Positions 1-5,569 of a stretch of DNA of 6,204 bases are shown piece after piece. The position numbers and the translations under genes were made by a program. Source of the DNA: Thermoplasmatota archaeon (GTDB lineage Archaea; Thermoplasmatota; Thermoplasmata; RBG-16-68-12; JAGMCJ01). Under the pieces are notes generated by a model. It was given only the letters and a program-made list of their open reading frames with translations, did not search any database and was not told the DNA's origin. Location of the stretch: the NCBI GenBank assembly GCA_022848825.1, contig JAJISH010000057.1, positions 1 through 6,204 on the forward strand, written 5' to 3'. Numbering within the stretch: position 1 is the stretch's first letter; every line of letters begins with the position of its first letter.

Positions 1-75
1 CTTGGGCCTAGGTAAAACTCGGGCAATTAAGAACCTTACCATCCGCTTGTTGTTGACCGCTACCACGGGAATAAC

Positions 76-84
76 TTTATAAAA
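76..84 (+). promoter_or_regulatory. TATA box of the fixX-alaX unit
   Basis: TTTATAAAA is a near-ideal archaeal TATA element. Its centre lies about 27 bp before the ATG at 107. Transcription in archaea normally starts 25-27 bp after the box centre, so the mRNA would begin at or next to the start codon. No SD precedes the ATG, which fits a leaderless transcript and supports 107 as the start. The rest of 1-106 shows no gene; a weak GGTAA/TTACC inverted repeat (11-15, 36-40) is its only other structure. Confidence 0.65.
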
Positions 85-106
85 TCGCGGCACATCGAGA
101 CTAGCG

Positions 107-421
107 ATGGTTGCCCCGCGAAAGCCGACCGCCGAAAAACCGCTCAGCGTCGACGAGCGCCTCGGCCTGGACAGGTTCGAGCCTGACGAGGAGCCCTTCA
201 TCGAGGTGGACACCGAGCTCTGCAAGCATTGCGTGCCCAAACCGTGCCTCTACGTGTGTCCGGCCAAGGTCTACACGTGGGAGGAGGGCGAGCTCGTGTA
301 CAACATCGACGGGTGTTTGGAACTCGGGGCGTGCTTGGTTGTGTGCAACAAGATCGGAAGGGGAGCCATCAAGTGGAACTACCCCAGAGGGGGTCATGGA
401 GTACACTTCAGATTCGGATGA
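107..421 (+). CDS. fixX: FixX-like ferredoxin with one cluster cysteine replaced
   Basis: This 104-residue ferredoxin-like protein of the FixX family (COG2440) would be a cytoplasmic electron carrier. FixX normally works with FixABC-type electron-transfer flavoproteins and ETF:quinone oxidoreductase-like flavoproteins. The first cysteine motif is C39-x2-C42-x4-C47-x3-C51-P, and the second has C70, C76 and C80. The C-terminal W90-N-Y-P-R-G-G stretch followed by GVHFRFG (98-104) closely matches the FixX ending (WEYPRG..GVEFRYG in E. coli). The second motif normally reads CLECGxC; here position 73 is Leu (codon ctc), leaving seven cysteines. The start is fixed by the TATA box 27 bp upstream. alaX follows after 8 bp, probably on the same transcript. 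No fixA, fixB or fixC lies in the window, so the partner is unknown. The family call is firm; the physiological role is inferred. Confidence 0.85.
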   Translation: MVAPRKPTAEKPLSVDERLGLDRFEPDEEPFIEVDTELCKHCVPKPCLYVCPAKVYTWEEGELVYNIDGCLELGACLVVCNKIGRGAIKWNYPRGGHGVHFRFG

Positions 422-428
422 GGGGGAG
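420..428 (+). promoter_or_regulatory. Ribosome binding site of alaX
   Basis: The purine run GAGGGGGAG overlaps the last two bases of the fixX TGA stop and sits directly before the ATG at 430 (GAGG to ATG spacing is 6 nt). It selects 430 as the alaX start. The open frame extends upstream to 229, but that part lies inside fixX and has no comparable signal. Confidence 0.6.
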
Positions 429-429
429 C

Positions 430-1140
430 ATGACAGAGATCCTCTACATGAAGGATGCCGAGTCGAACTACATCAAGGAGTTCGACGCGAAGGTCGTGAA
501 ACGGGGAGAGGACTACGTTGTCCTCGACAAGACGGCCTTCTACGCAGAAGCGGGCGGTCAGCCGACGGACAAGGGCGTTCTCGGATGGGAGGGCGGAGAG
601 AGCTCGGTCCGGAAGGTCAAGAAGGACAAGGGGACGGTGAGGCACTTCGTGGACCCTGTCCCGGAGGCAGATGATGTTCACGGCGAGCTCGACTGGGAGA
701 GGAGATACGCTCTCATGAGGATGCACACCGCCCAGCATGTCGTCTCCGGCGTTGTCTATGACCTGTTCGAGGCGAGGACCGTCGGCAACCAGATCCACGG
801 GAACCGCTCGAGGATAGACTTCCACCCGGTCTCGTTCGAGGAGAACGACCTGAAGGTGATAGAGGAGACCTGCAACAACGTCATCTCCAAGGACATACCC
901 GTTTCCATCTACGAGGAGGACAGGGACGTTCTGGAAGAGAAGATGGGAAAGCAGCGATACATCATGGACCTCATTCCGAAGTCGATACGAAGGTTGCGCG
1001 TCATCCAGATAGGGGACTTCGACATCTGCCCGTGCGGCGGGACCCACGTGAGGAACACTTCCGAGCTCGGCAAAGTGCACGTACTGGGCAGAAGAAGCAA
1101 AGGGGCGGATAGGGAGAGACTGACCTACGAGCTCGTCTGA
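430..1140 (+). CDS. alaX: AlaX-M type alanyl-tRNA editing hydrolase
   Basis: This 236-residue free-standing relative of the AlaRS editing domain is expected to hydrolyse mischarged Ser- or Gly-tRNA(Ala) in the cytoplasm. An N-terminal AlaRS-like beta-barrel part carries GGQPTD at 42-47, the element that separates AlaX-M from the shorter AlaX-S. The editing core has the zinc-binding motifs H99-x3-H103 (HTAQH) and C202-x3-H206 (CGGTH). The length fits AlaX-M (about 215-240 residues) rather than AlaX-L (about 400). The frame is open upstream to 229, but the start at 430 is chosen because it has an SD, follows the fixX stop by 8 bp and gives the family's usual N-terminus. Its partner on the transcript is fixX, with no obvious functional link. 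The next gene is convergent, with only 16 bp between stop codons. Confidence 0.92.
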   Translation: MTEILYMKDAESNYIKEFDAKVVKRGEDYVVLDKTAFYAEAGGQPTDKGVLGWEGGESSVRKVKKDKGTVRHFVDPVPEADDVHGELDWERRYALMRMHTAQHVVSGVVYDLFEARTVGNQIHGNRSRIDFHPVSFEENDLKVIEETCNNVISKDIPVSIYEEDRDVLEEKMGKQRYIMDLIPKSIRRLRVIQIGDFDICPCGGTHVRNTSELGKVHVLGRRSKGADRERLTYELV

Positions 1141-1156
1141 GCCGCTCCTCTTCGAG

Positions 1157-2587
1157 CTACTCTTTGCTCTTTTTCCTCTGAGACACGTACGCGAACAGAA
1201 GCCCGGCCATCGCTATCGTCTCCAGCAGGACTATGCCTATCAGTGCGTTGAGCCATGTTGCGGTCTCGGCGTCCTTCAAATCCTGCTGCTCCTGGGCCCG
1301 CAGTTCGTCCGCCATGTGCTCTATCTCGATCTTGTCCTGCAGCATCTCATAGAAGCCGTGCCACTGCACGTAGTCCGGTCCCATCATGAAGGCGCCCATT
1401 CTGGCCCTGCGCCCTTCGTGATGCCACATCTCGTACAGCTTGAACTCGATGGGCTCGTCGAAACTCTCGTCCGTGAGCAGGCCATCCTCGCGCAGCTCGT
1501 CCACTATCGCCTTTGCCTCGGTGTACTTCAGATTATAGATCTCGACAACGATGTCCGCCTGCTCGTAGTAGTTGTCCACCCAGGTCGTGGAGTGGCACTG
1601 CTCGCACACGGCCTTCATCCGGTCGCGCTTGACCTCCCAGCTCGTGCCGTCGCTGATGCTGTACCCGAGGCTATTGGCGGTGTTGTCCGTGTGGCGGGAG
1701 ATCGCGGACTCGAGCTCCCAGCTCAGCCTTGAACTGACATCATGCGTCACCGGCACCCCTGAGGCGGCCGACATGTGGCATGCGGCACAGGTGGGAGTGC
1801 GGAAGTCCACGCCCGCCTGCCATTCATCCTCCCCCCAGTTCCAGCTCTCGCCCTCGGCGGCATAGATGTTCCCGTGCTTGGATTCCATGTAGATCTCTAT
1901 CTGCGGGTGATCAGGACCCATGTGGCACTGTCCGCAGGTCTCGGGGTGACGTGCTTCCTCGATCGAGAACGTGTGTCGTGAGTGGCAAGCGGAGCAGCTC
2001 CCCCTGCTGCCATCCGGGTTGATCCGTCCGATACCGTTGTTAGGCCACACCCTGAAGTCCTCGGTGGTCTTGCCCGTCATGTTCGTGCCGTGACAGGACA
2101 GGCATCCCCTCAGGGTGCCCGCGTCGATCACCTCTTCGCCCTCGACTATAATGAACCCGCCCTCGATCTGGCTTTCGAGGAATGGCAGCTTCTCCGCACT
2201 GAACAGGTACTCGTAGTACACGGCACCGAGCGAGTGAAGGCTCTGTCCGAACTGCTGGGCCTCTGTTGCATGGCACTGCCCGCAATCTTCGGGCGTGACG
2301 ACGACAGCTATCGTGTATCCGTTGTGGGATATCGCGTCGGGATCGGAGGCGCTCGCCCCGTGGCAACTGATGCAGGTGACGTTCTCGTCGGCGTGTTCGC
2401 TGCTTTCCCAGTCATCGATTATGCCCAAAAGCACTCCAGAGCTTTCGTGGCAATCCGCACAAGGATCCGCCCCGACGGAGGCCAGCAATGCGATTACGGT
2501 GATGAGCATCAGGAAGCTAGTCCCGTAGACTATCATTCTCTTGTGAGCCCTCAGTGTCTCCAGGAACTTCGCATCCTGTAATGGCAT
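1157..2587 (-). CDS. Membrane-anchored octaheme cytochrome c, hydroxylamine oxidoreductase-like
   Basis: This 476-residue multihaem cytochrome resembles the HAO family, whose members oxidise hydroxylamine or hydrazine or, in some branches, reduce nitrite, NO or hydroxylamine. Eight CxxCH motifs have their first cysteines at 43, 72, 102, 162, 198, 218, 267 and 328. The stretch after haem 6 (CHMGPDHPQ at 221-229, ESKHG at 235-239) matches an HAO signature; D226-H227 may be the distal-pocket Asp-His pair. After haem 8 there is a helical region with WHHEGRR (388-394) and MMGPDYVQWHG (401-411); Y406 is a candidate for the HAO haem-crosslinking Tyr, unproven without alignment. A basic N-terminus precedes a helix at about 19-40, and a second helix at about 446-468 is followed by a basic tail, placing the haem domain outside the cell. 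It is shorter than typical HAO (about 550-570). No haem-attachment genes are visible. It has its own TATA box and SD. The substrate and reaction direction cannot be read from the sequence. Confidence 0.85.
   Translation of the reverse strand: MPLQDAKFLETLRAHKRMIVYGTSFLMLITVIALLASVGADPCADCHESSGVLLGIIDDWESSEHADENVTCISCHGASASDPDAISHNGYTIAVVVTPEDCGQCHATEAQQFGQSLHSLGAVYYEYLFSAEKLPFLESQIEGGFIIVEGEEVIDAGTLRGCLSCHGTNMTGKTTEDFRVWPNNGIGRINPDGSRGSCSACHSRHTFSIEEARHPETCGQCHMGPDHPQIEIYMESKHGNIYAAEGESWNWGEDEWQAGVDFRTPTCAACHMSAASGVPVTHDVSSRLSWELESAISRHTDNTANSLGYSISDGTSWEVKRDRMKAVCEQCHSTTWVDNYYEQADIVVEIYNLKYTEAKAIVDELREDGLLTDESFDEPIEFKLYEMWHHEGRRARMGAFMMGPDYVQWHGFYEMLQDKIEIEHMADELRAQEQQDLKDAETATWLNALIGIVLLETIAMAGLLFAYVSQRKKSKE
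1161..1179 (+). terminator. Possible pyrimidine-rich terminator of fixX-alaX
   Basis: A T/C-rich tract including five consecutive T (1170-1174) begins about 20 bp after the alaX stop. Archaeal RNA polymerase terminates on T-rich stretches without needing a hairpin. The same bases encode the basic C-terminal tail (KKSKE) of the convergent cytochrome, so the T content may only reflect Lys codons. No T tract follows the cytochrome stop in the opposite direction. Confidence 0.28.
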
Positions 2588-2595
2588 GTCCCCCG

Positions 2596-2601
2596 CCTCC
2601 T
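2596..2601 (-). promoter_or_regulatory. Ribosome binding site of the octaheme cytochrome
   Basis: AGGAGG on the minus strand lies 8 nt before the ATG at 2587. It is a strong SD match and fixes the start, giving a short basic N-terminus immediately before the first membrane helix. Confidence 0.65.
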
Positions 2602-2621
2602 GTCTGCTTGGTATGCGGGGT

Positions 2622-2629
2622 TTGTATAA
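2622..2629 (-). promoter_or_regulatory. TATA box of the octaheme cytochrome gene
   Basis: TTATACAA on the minus strand lies in the 75-bp gap after the hemerythrin-PAS stop. Counting about 25 bp downstream puts the transcription start near 2600, giving a very short leader that begins near the SD. This suggests the cytochrome can be transcribed apart from the gene upstream. A CCCCGC/GCGGGG inverted repeat (2591-2596, 2615-2620) lies between the box and the start codon. Confidence 0.5.
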
Positions 2630-2662
2630 GATTGTTGTGAAGTGTGCTTCTTGGGGCCGATG

Positions 2663-3877
2663 TCAGAGCAGCCTCTTCGACCCTTCTATCTTCTTGACGT
2701 CCGTGATGTCCTGGGTTACCTCCAGACATCCGATGTAGTCCCCGTTCTTGCCGTGAACAGGGAAGTAGCGTATGAAAATCATCCTGCCCTTGACCTCGAT
2801 CCAGAACTCTGCGACGTCCCGCTCCCCGCTCTTGAATTCCTCCACGATCTGGTTTACGACATGTACGCTCTTCTCCGGATGGCACTTCTGCACCTCTCGA
2901 CCGATGATCGCCTTCGTTCTTGGGAAGATCTTCTCCTTTGGTTCGCTGAAGTAGCGAACCGTGTCCTTGTCATCCACGAACGTTATGTCAAAGGGGAGCG
3001 TGTTGAGAACCGCTTCGACCTGCTCCCTTGAGAGCTGGCCCGTTCCGATGTCGATCAACCCCTCCACTTCGACCTTGGGTGCTTCTTCGACCTCCTCAAT
3101 CGCCATCTTGGCGGGCTCTGGAGTGAAACAGCAGTAGCCGAGCTCGTCGAACTGTCGCCTCGTGTCCTTCCACTCGGCGTCGCCCATGACCTGCATCGCG
3201 GCCGGGAAGAGTATGTTGTTCTCCTTGTAGAAGTGACCAGAAAGCATGTCCGCCAGCGATGCTGCGACATCGCTGAGCCTGCTGACGAACTCCTCGAAGG
3301 CCACGCCCTCTCGCGTTTCGAGGACCGTGAACAGGCCCTTCTTGATCTCCCTGATCTTGTCGTGCTCAATCCACATCATGGCGGGCGGTTCCTTTATCCC
3401 GTGCTTCTCTAGGTACGGGAAGAGAACGTTCTCCTCGCGCACGTAGTGGCTCTCGGAATCCTGAAGATGATGCGCGATGTGGTCAAGGTGCTTGATCTCG
3501 TCAGCGACCGAGTCGAGGTCTCCCTTCCCCCTCAGGTCCTTGGCGACGATGCCCAGCTCACTGGCGTACTCAAGGAGGATCTTGTGCTCTCCCATGAGGA
3601 TGCCTATCGGGTGATCTGGCGGGGCCACGAGCTCTTCCTTTTCAGGCGACTCCCTGAGGATGGCGAGATGGACGTCGCACAACCCGTGAACCTCATCGGT
3701 GGACATGCCTTCCTTGATGATCTCCTCCTCGATCTTGGAGATCTCGACCGGCGTCACGTCCTTCAGGAATTCCTTGAACTCCGCCTTCACGACATCGGGA
3801 TCCTCTCCCTTGTGCAATCTCCTGATGATGTTCTTCAACACTTCCTTCTTCTCTTCATCCTTGGACGTGCCATTCAT
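2663..3877 (-). CDS. DUF438-hemerythrin-PAS domain protein
   Basis: This 404-residue soluble protein has three domains. An N-terminal DUF438 segment (about 12-82) includes the family's LCDVH motif at 66-70. A hemerythrin/HHE four-helix region (about 88-228) has candidate di-iron ligands H98, H133 or H137, E149, H172, H215 and E219, within GEHKILLE, EENVLFPYLEKHG, WIEHDKI and HFYKENNILFP. A C-terminal PAS domain (about 285-393) ends in LEVTQDIT and contains C332-H333-P334. Hemerythrin domains bind O2, NO or iron, and PAS domains sense ligands or redox state. With no kinase, DNA-binding or membrane segment present, it looks like a stand-alone sensor or Fe/NO-handling protein. The start is set by a strong SD (AGGTGGTGA) 4 nt upstream, with a TATA box behind it. 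The HAO-like cytochrome lies 75 bp downstream on the same strand, so a shared role in oxygen or nitrogen-oxide response is possible. Domain calls are firm; function is inferred. Confidence 0.87.
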   Translation of the reverse strand: MNGTSKDEEKKEVLKNIIRRLHKGEDPDVVKAEFKEFLKDVTPVEISKIEEEIIKEGMSTDEVHGLCDVHLAILRESPEKEELVAPPDHPIGILMGEHKILLEYASELGIVAKDLRGKGDLDSVADEIKHLDHIAHHLQDSESHYVREENVLFPYLEKHGIKEPPAMMWIEHDKIREIKKGLFTVLETREGVAFEEFVSRLSDVAASLADMLSGHFYKENNILFPAAMQVMGDAEWKDTRRQFDELGYCCFTPEPAKMAIEEVEEAPKVEVEGLIDIGTGQLSREQVEAVLNTLPFDITFVDDKDTVRYFSEPKEKIFPRTKAIIGREVQKCHPEKSVHVVNQIVEEFKSGERDVAEFWIEVKGRMIFIRYFPVHGKNGDYIGCLEVTQDITDVKKIEGSKRLL

Positions 3878-3881
3878 ATCT

Positions 3882-3890
3882 TCACCACCT
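3882..3890 (-). promoter_or_regulatory. Ribosome binding site of the hemerythrin-PAS gene
   Basis: AGGTGGTGA on the minus strand is close to the full archaeal anti-SD complement and sits 4 nt before the ATG at 3877. It decides that start over the out-of-frame ATG at 3873. Confidence 0.7.
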
Positions 3891-3935
3891 TTCTCGGCGA
3901 CTCTGTTCTGGCCTGCCCTCAGACATTCACAACGC

Positions 3936-3943
3936 TATATAAA
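3936..3943 (-). promoter_or_regulatory. TATA box of the hemerythrin-PAS gene
   Basis: TTTATATA on the minus strand directly follows the DUF504 stop codon (3945-3947). The expected transcription start is near 3914, giving a leader of roughly 37 nt that carries the SD. The gene is therefore probably not just read through from DUF504. Confidence 0.6.
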
Positions 3944-3944
3944 C

Positions 3945-4190
3945 TCACGGATTCTCCTCTGGGTGCCTCTCGAAGATGATCTCTCCCTCGTACTCGATCC
4001 GGAAGATCTTGTAGATCGGAATCCGCGCTTGGATCGTCGTGAAGTACCCCCTCTCGAGCTCGGTTATCTCCGCGCCGCTGATGACCACGTAGCCGCTCTC
4101 CGCGCCTCTGTGCTCGTACCAGACCTTGGCCTTGGCGAGGTCCCTGTCATCCCGCCACTTCAGCTCGTTCAGGATCTCCCTGGGCGTCAT
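3945..4190 (-). CDS. DUF504 / UPF0248 family small protein
   Basis: This 81-residue protein belongs to the DUF504/UPF0248 family (COG1531, MJ1316-like), found mainly in archaea and proposed to recognise RNA ends; its biochemical role is not settled. It shows the family order: TPREILNELKW near the N-terminus, YEHRGA in the middle, GAEITELERGYF, then IPIYKIFRIEY with a basic end. The frame stays open upstream to a TTG at 4229 and an ATG at 4217. ATG 4190 is preferred because it gives the usual family length and lies about 27 bp after a TATA-like CTTATG (4215-4220), which would make a leaderless mRNA like that of fixX. No SD precedes any of the three starts. The gene is divergent from gatD. The family call is good; the start is uncertain by up to 13 codons. 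Confidence 0.8.
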   Translation of the reverse strand: MTPREILNELKWRDDRDLAKAKVWYEHRGAESGYVVISGAEITELERGYFTTIQARIPIYKIFRIEYEGEIIFERHPEENP

Positions 4191-4212
4191 CGTCAATGGA
4201 ATCGAGGGGAAA

Positions 4213-4221
4213 CGCATAAGC
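4213..4221 (-). promoter_or_regulatory. Possible TATA element of the DUF504 gene
   Basis: GCTTATGCG on the minus strand is centred about 27 bp before the preferred ATG at 4190. It is a weak match to the archaeal TATA consensus. The support is the spacing, which equals that of the strong box ahead of fixX. If translation really starts at 4217 or 4229, this element falls inside the gene and the call fails. Confidence 0.3.
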
Positions 4222-4232
4222 TTTGCCAAAAA

Positions 4233-4241
4233 GGAATTAAG
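4233..4241 (+). promoter_or_regulatory. Possible TATA element of gatDE
   Basis: GGAATTAAG has its AATTAA core centred 27-28 bp before the gatD ATG at 4265. No SD precedes that ATG, so a leaderless gatDE transcript is likely. The match to the TATA consensus is only moderate. The element is nearly symmetric and lies in the short region shared with the divergent DUF504 gene. Confidence 0.38.
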
Positions 4242-4264
4242 ACACGAAGCATTTACGCAGACCG

Positions 4265-5569
4265 ATGGAGTACGAGGGGGTTGTGAAGAGTGTTCTGGAC
4301 GGCGCCGGGGCTGTCGTGGGAGACTACATCGAGGTCACCCGGGAGAAGGACTCCTTCAAAGGGATAGTGATGCCCCATGTCGAGTTCAGCGGGAAGGACA
4401 TCCTCACTCTGAAGCTCGACAATGGCTACAACATCGGGATCGAAGTCGATGACCTGTGCAAGGTCCGGCTCGTGCAGAGGAGAGAGGAGGGCAAGAGGGC
4501 GGAGGCCGAATATGTGGCGGACGCCAGCAAGCCAACGGTCTCGATCCTGGGCACAGGTGGGACGATAGCCTCGTACGTCGAGTACAGGACCGGGGCGGTG
4601 TTTCCGGCCGAGAAGGCAAAGGACCTCGTTTTCACCGTTCCGGAGCTTGCGGACTTGTGTAACGTTAGGGCGAAGGTGGTGTATAGCATGTTCAGCGAGA
4701 ATATGACATCGGAGAACTGGAAGAAGCTCGCGGGCGAGGCGGCGGCTGAGCTTGATTCGGGATCGAGCGGCGTGGTCATGCCACACGGGACGGACACGCT
4801 CGGTTACACAGCGGCGGCCCTCTCGTTCATGCTGGACGACCTGAGCGGGCCCGTGATCCTCGTCGGATCGCAGAGGTCATCGGACCGCCCCTCTTCGGAT
4901 GCGTTCCTCAACCTGACCTCGTCGGCCAGACTGGCCAAAGAGGATCTGGGTGAGGTGGTTGTCGTGATGCACGGCGAGACCTCGGACAGCCTATGCACGA
5001 TTCACAGGGGCACGAAGGTGAGGAAGATGCACAGCAGCAGAAGGGACGCCTTCATGAGCATCAACCAGAAGCCTCTCGGAAGCGTTCACCAGGACGGTCG
5101 AACGGAGTGGCTGGACGAGCACCGCTCGAGGTCCTCGGGTCCGGTGAAGATTCAGGCTGACATGGAGGACGACGTTGTACTCGTCTATTTCTATCCTGGA
5201 CTGCCTACCCAGCTGTTCAGATCGATGGTGAAGGATGCGAGGGGCGTCGTCATAGCGGGAACGGGTCTCGGTCATGTCTCCTCAAGCCTCTTCCCGGAGG
5301 TCGAGTCCTTGATCCAGGCGGGCACGCCCGTTGTGATGACCACCCAGTGCCTGTACGGAAGGGTCAACATGAACGTCTACTCGGCGGGAAGGGACCTGCT
5401 CCTCGCGGGAGTGATACCGGGCGAGGACATCCTTCCAGAAACAGCGTTCATCAAGCTGATGTGGGTCCTCGGTCAGACGAGCGACATGGAAGAGGCCAGA
5501 GAGCTCATGACGACGAATCTGAGAGGGGAGATAAACCCGGCTATCAAGCTGGAGGAGTACAGTGAATAG
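4265..5569 (+). CDS. gatD: Glu-tRNA(Gln) amidotransferase subunit D
   Basis: This 434-residue asparaginase-like subunit belongs to the archaeal GatDE amidotransferase. It releases ammonia from a free amide donor so that GatE can convert Glu-tRNA(Gln) to Gln-tRNA(Gln) in the cytoplasm. The N-terminal small barrel (about 1-85) is typical of GatD and absent from simple asparaginases. The catalytic domain has T100 in TGGTIAS (97-103), T176-D177 in HGTDT (174-178) and K251 in GTKVRK (249-254), the expected Thr/Thr/Asp/Lys set. The MPHGTDT and GSQRSSDRPSSDAF stretches are also family-typical. The length matches GatD (about 430-440). The ATG at 4265 has no SD but has a TATA-like element 27-28 bp upstream. 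The TAG stop directly abuts the gatE ATG, as expected for translationally coupled subunits. Nothing is truncated. Confidence 0.97.
   Translation: MEYEGVVKSVLDGAGAVVGDYIEVTREKDSFKGIVMPHVEFSGKDILTLKLDNGYNIGIEVDDLCKVRLVQRREEGKRAEAEYVADASKPTVSILGTGGTIASYVEYRTGAVFPAEKAKDLVFTVPELADLCNVRAKVVYSMFSENMTSENWKKLAGEAAAELDSGSSGVVMPHGTDTLGYTAAALSFMLDDLSGPVILVGSQRSSDRPSSDAFLNLTSSARLAKEDLGEVVVVMHGETSDSLCTIHRGTKVRKMHSSRRDAFMSINQKPLGSVHQDGRTEWLDEHRSRSSGPVKIQADMEDDVVLVYFYPGLPTQLFRSMVKDARGVVIAGTGLGHVSSSLFPEVESLIQAGTPVVMTTQCLYGRVNMNVYSAGRDLLLAGVIPGEDILPETAFIKLMWVLGQTSDMEEARELMTTNLRGEINPAIKLEEYSE
5551..5555 (+). promoter_or_regulatory. Possible ribosome binding site of gatE
   Basis: GGAGG inside the last codons of gatD lies 14 nt before the gatE ATG. 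The spacing is longer than usual. With the stop and start codons abutting, ribosome re-initiation after gatD may matter more than this site. Confidence 0.35.

Noticed and set aside
11..40. GGTAA/TTACC inverted repeat upstream of fixX as an operator or small RNA
   Set aside because: Only 5-bp arms with a 20-nt gap and no supporting context; too likely by chance.
229..429. Upstream in-frame extension of alaX (open frame from 229)
   Set aside because: It lies inside fixX in another frame, encodes no AlaX-like sequence and has no SD; the ATG at 430 has one.
111..674. Open frame of 187 codons overlapping fixX and alaX on the plus strand
   Set aside because: Ser/Arg/Gly-rich out-of-frame translation of two well-supported genes, with no recognisable domain.
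394..1080. 228-codon open frame antisense to alaX
   Set aside because: Shadow of GC-rich codon bias opposite a gene with clear catalytic motifs; no promoter or SD, no family match.
1141..1156. Shared bidirectional terminator hairpin between alaX and the cytochrome
   Set aside because: The 16-bp gap has no convincing stem-loop; only a T-rich tract on the plus strand is worth listing.
1982..2581. 199-codon open frame antisense to the cytochrome
   Set aside because: The opposite strand has eight CxxCH motifs at sensible spacing; this frame shows no domain and is explained by GC bias.
3446..3979. 177-codon open frame antisense to the hemerythrin-PAS gene, running across its promoter
   Set aside because: Crosses the TATA box and SD of the real gene and shows no domain features.
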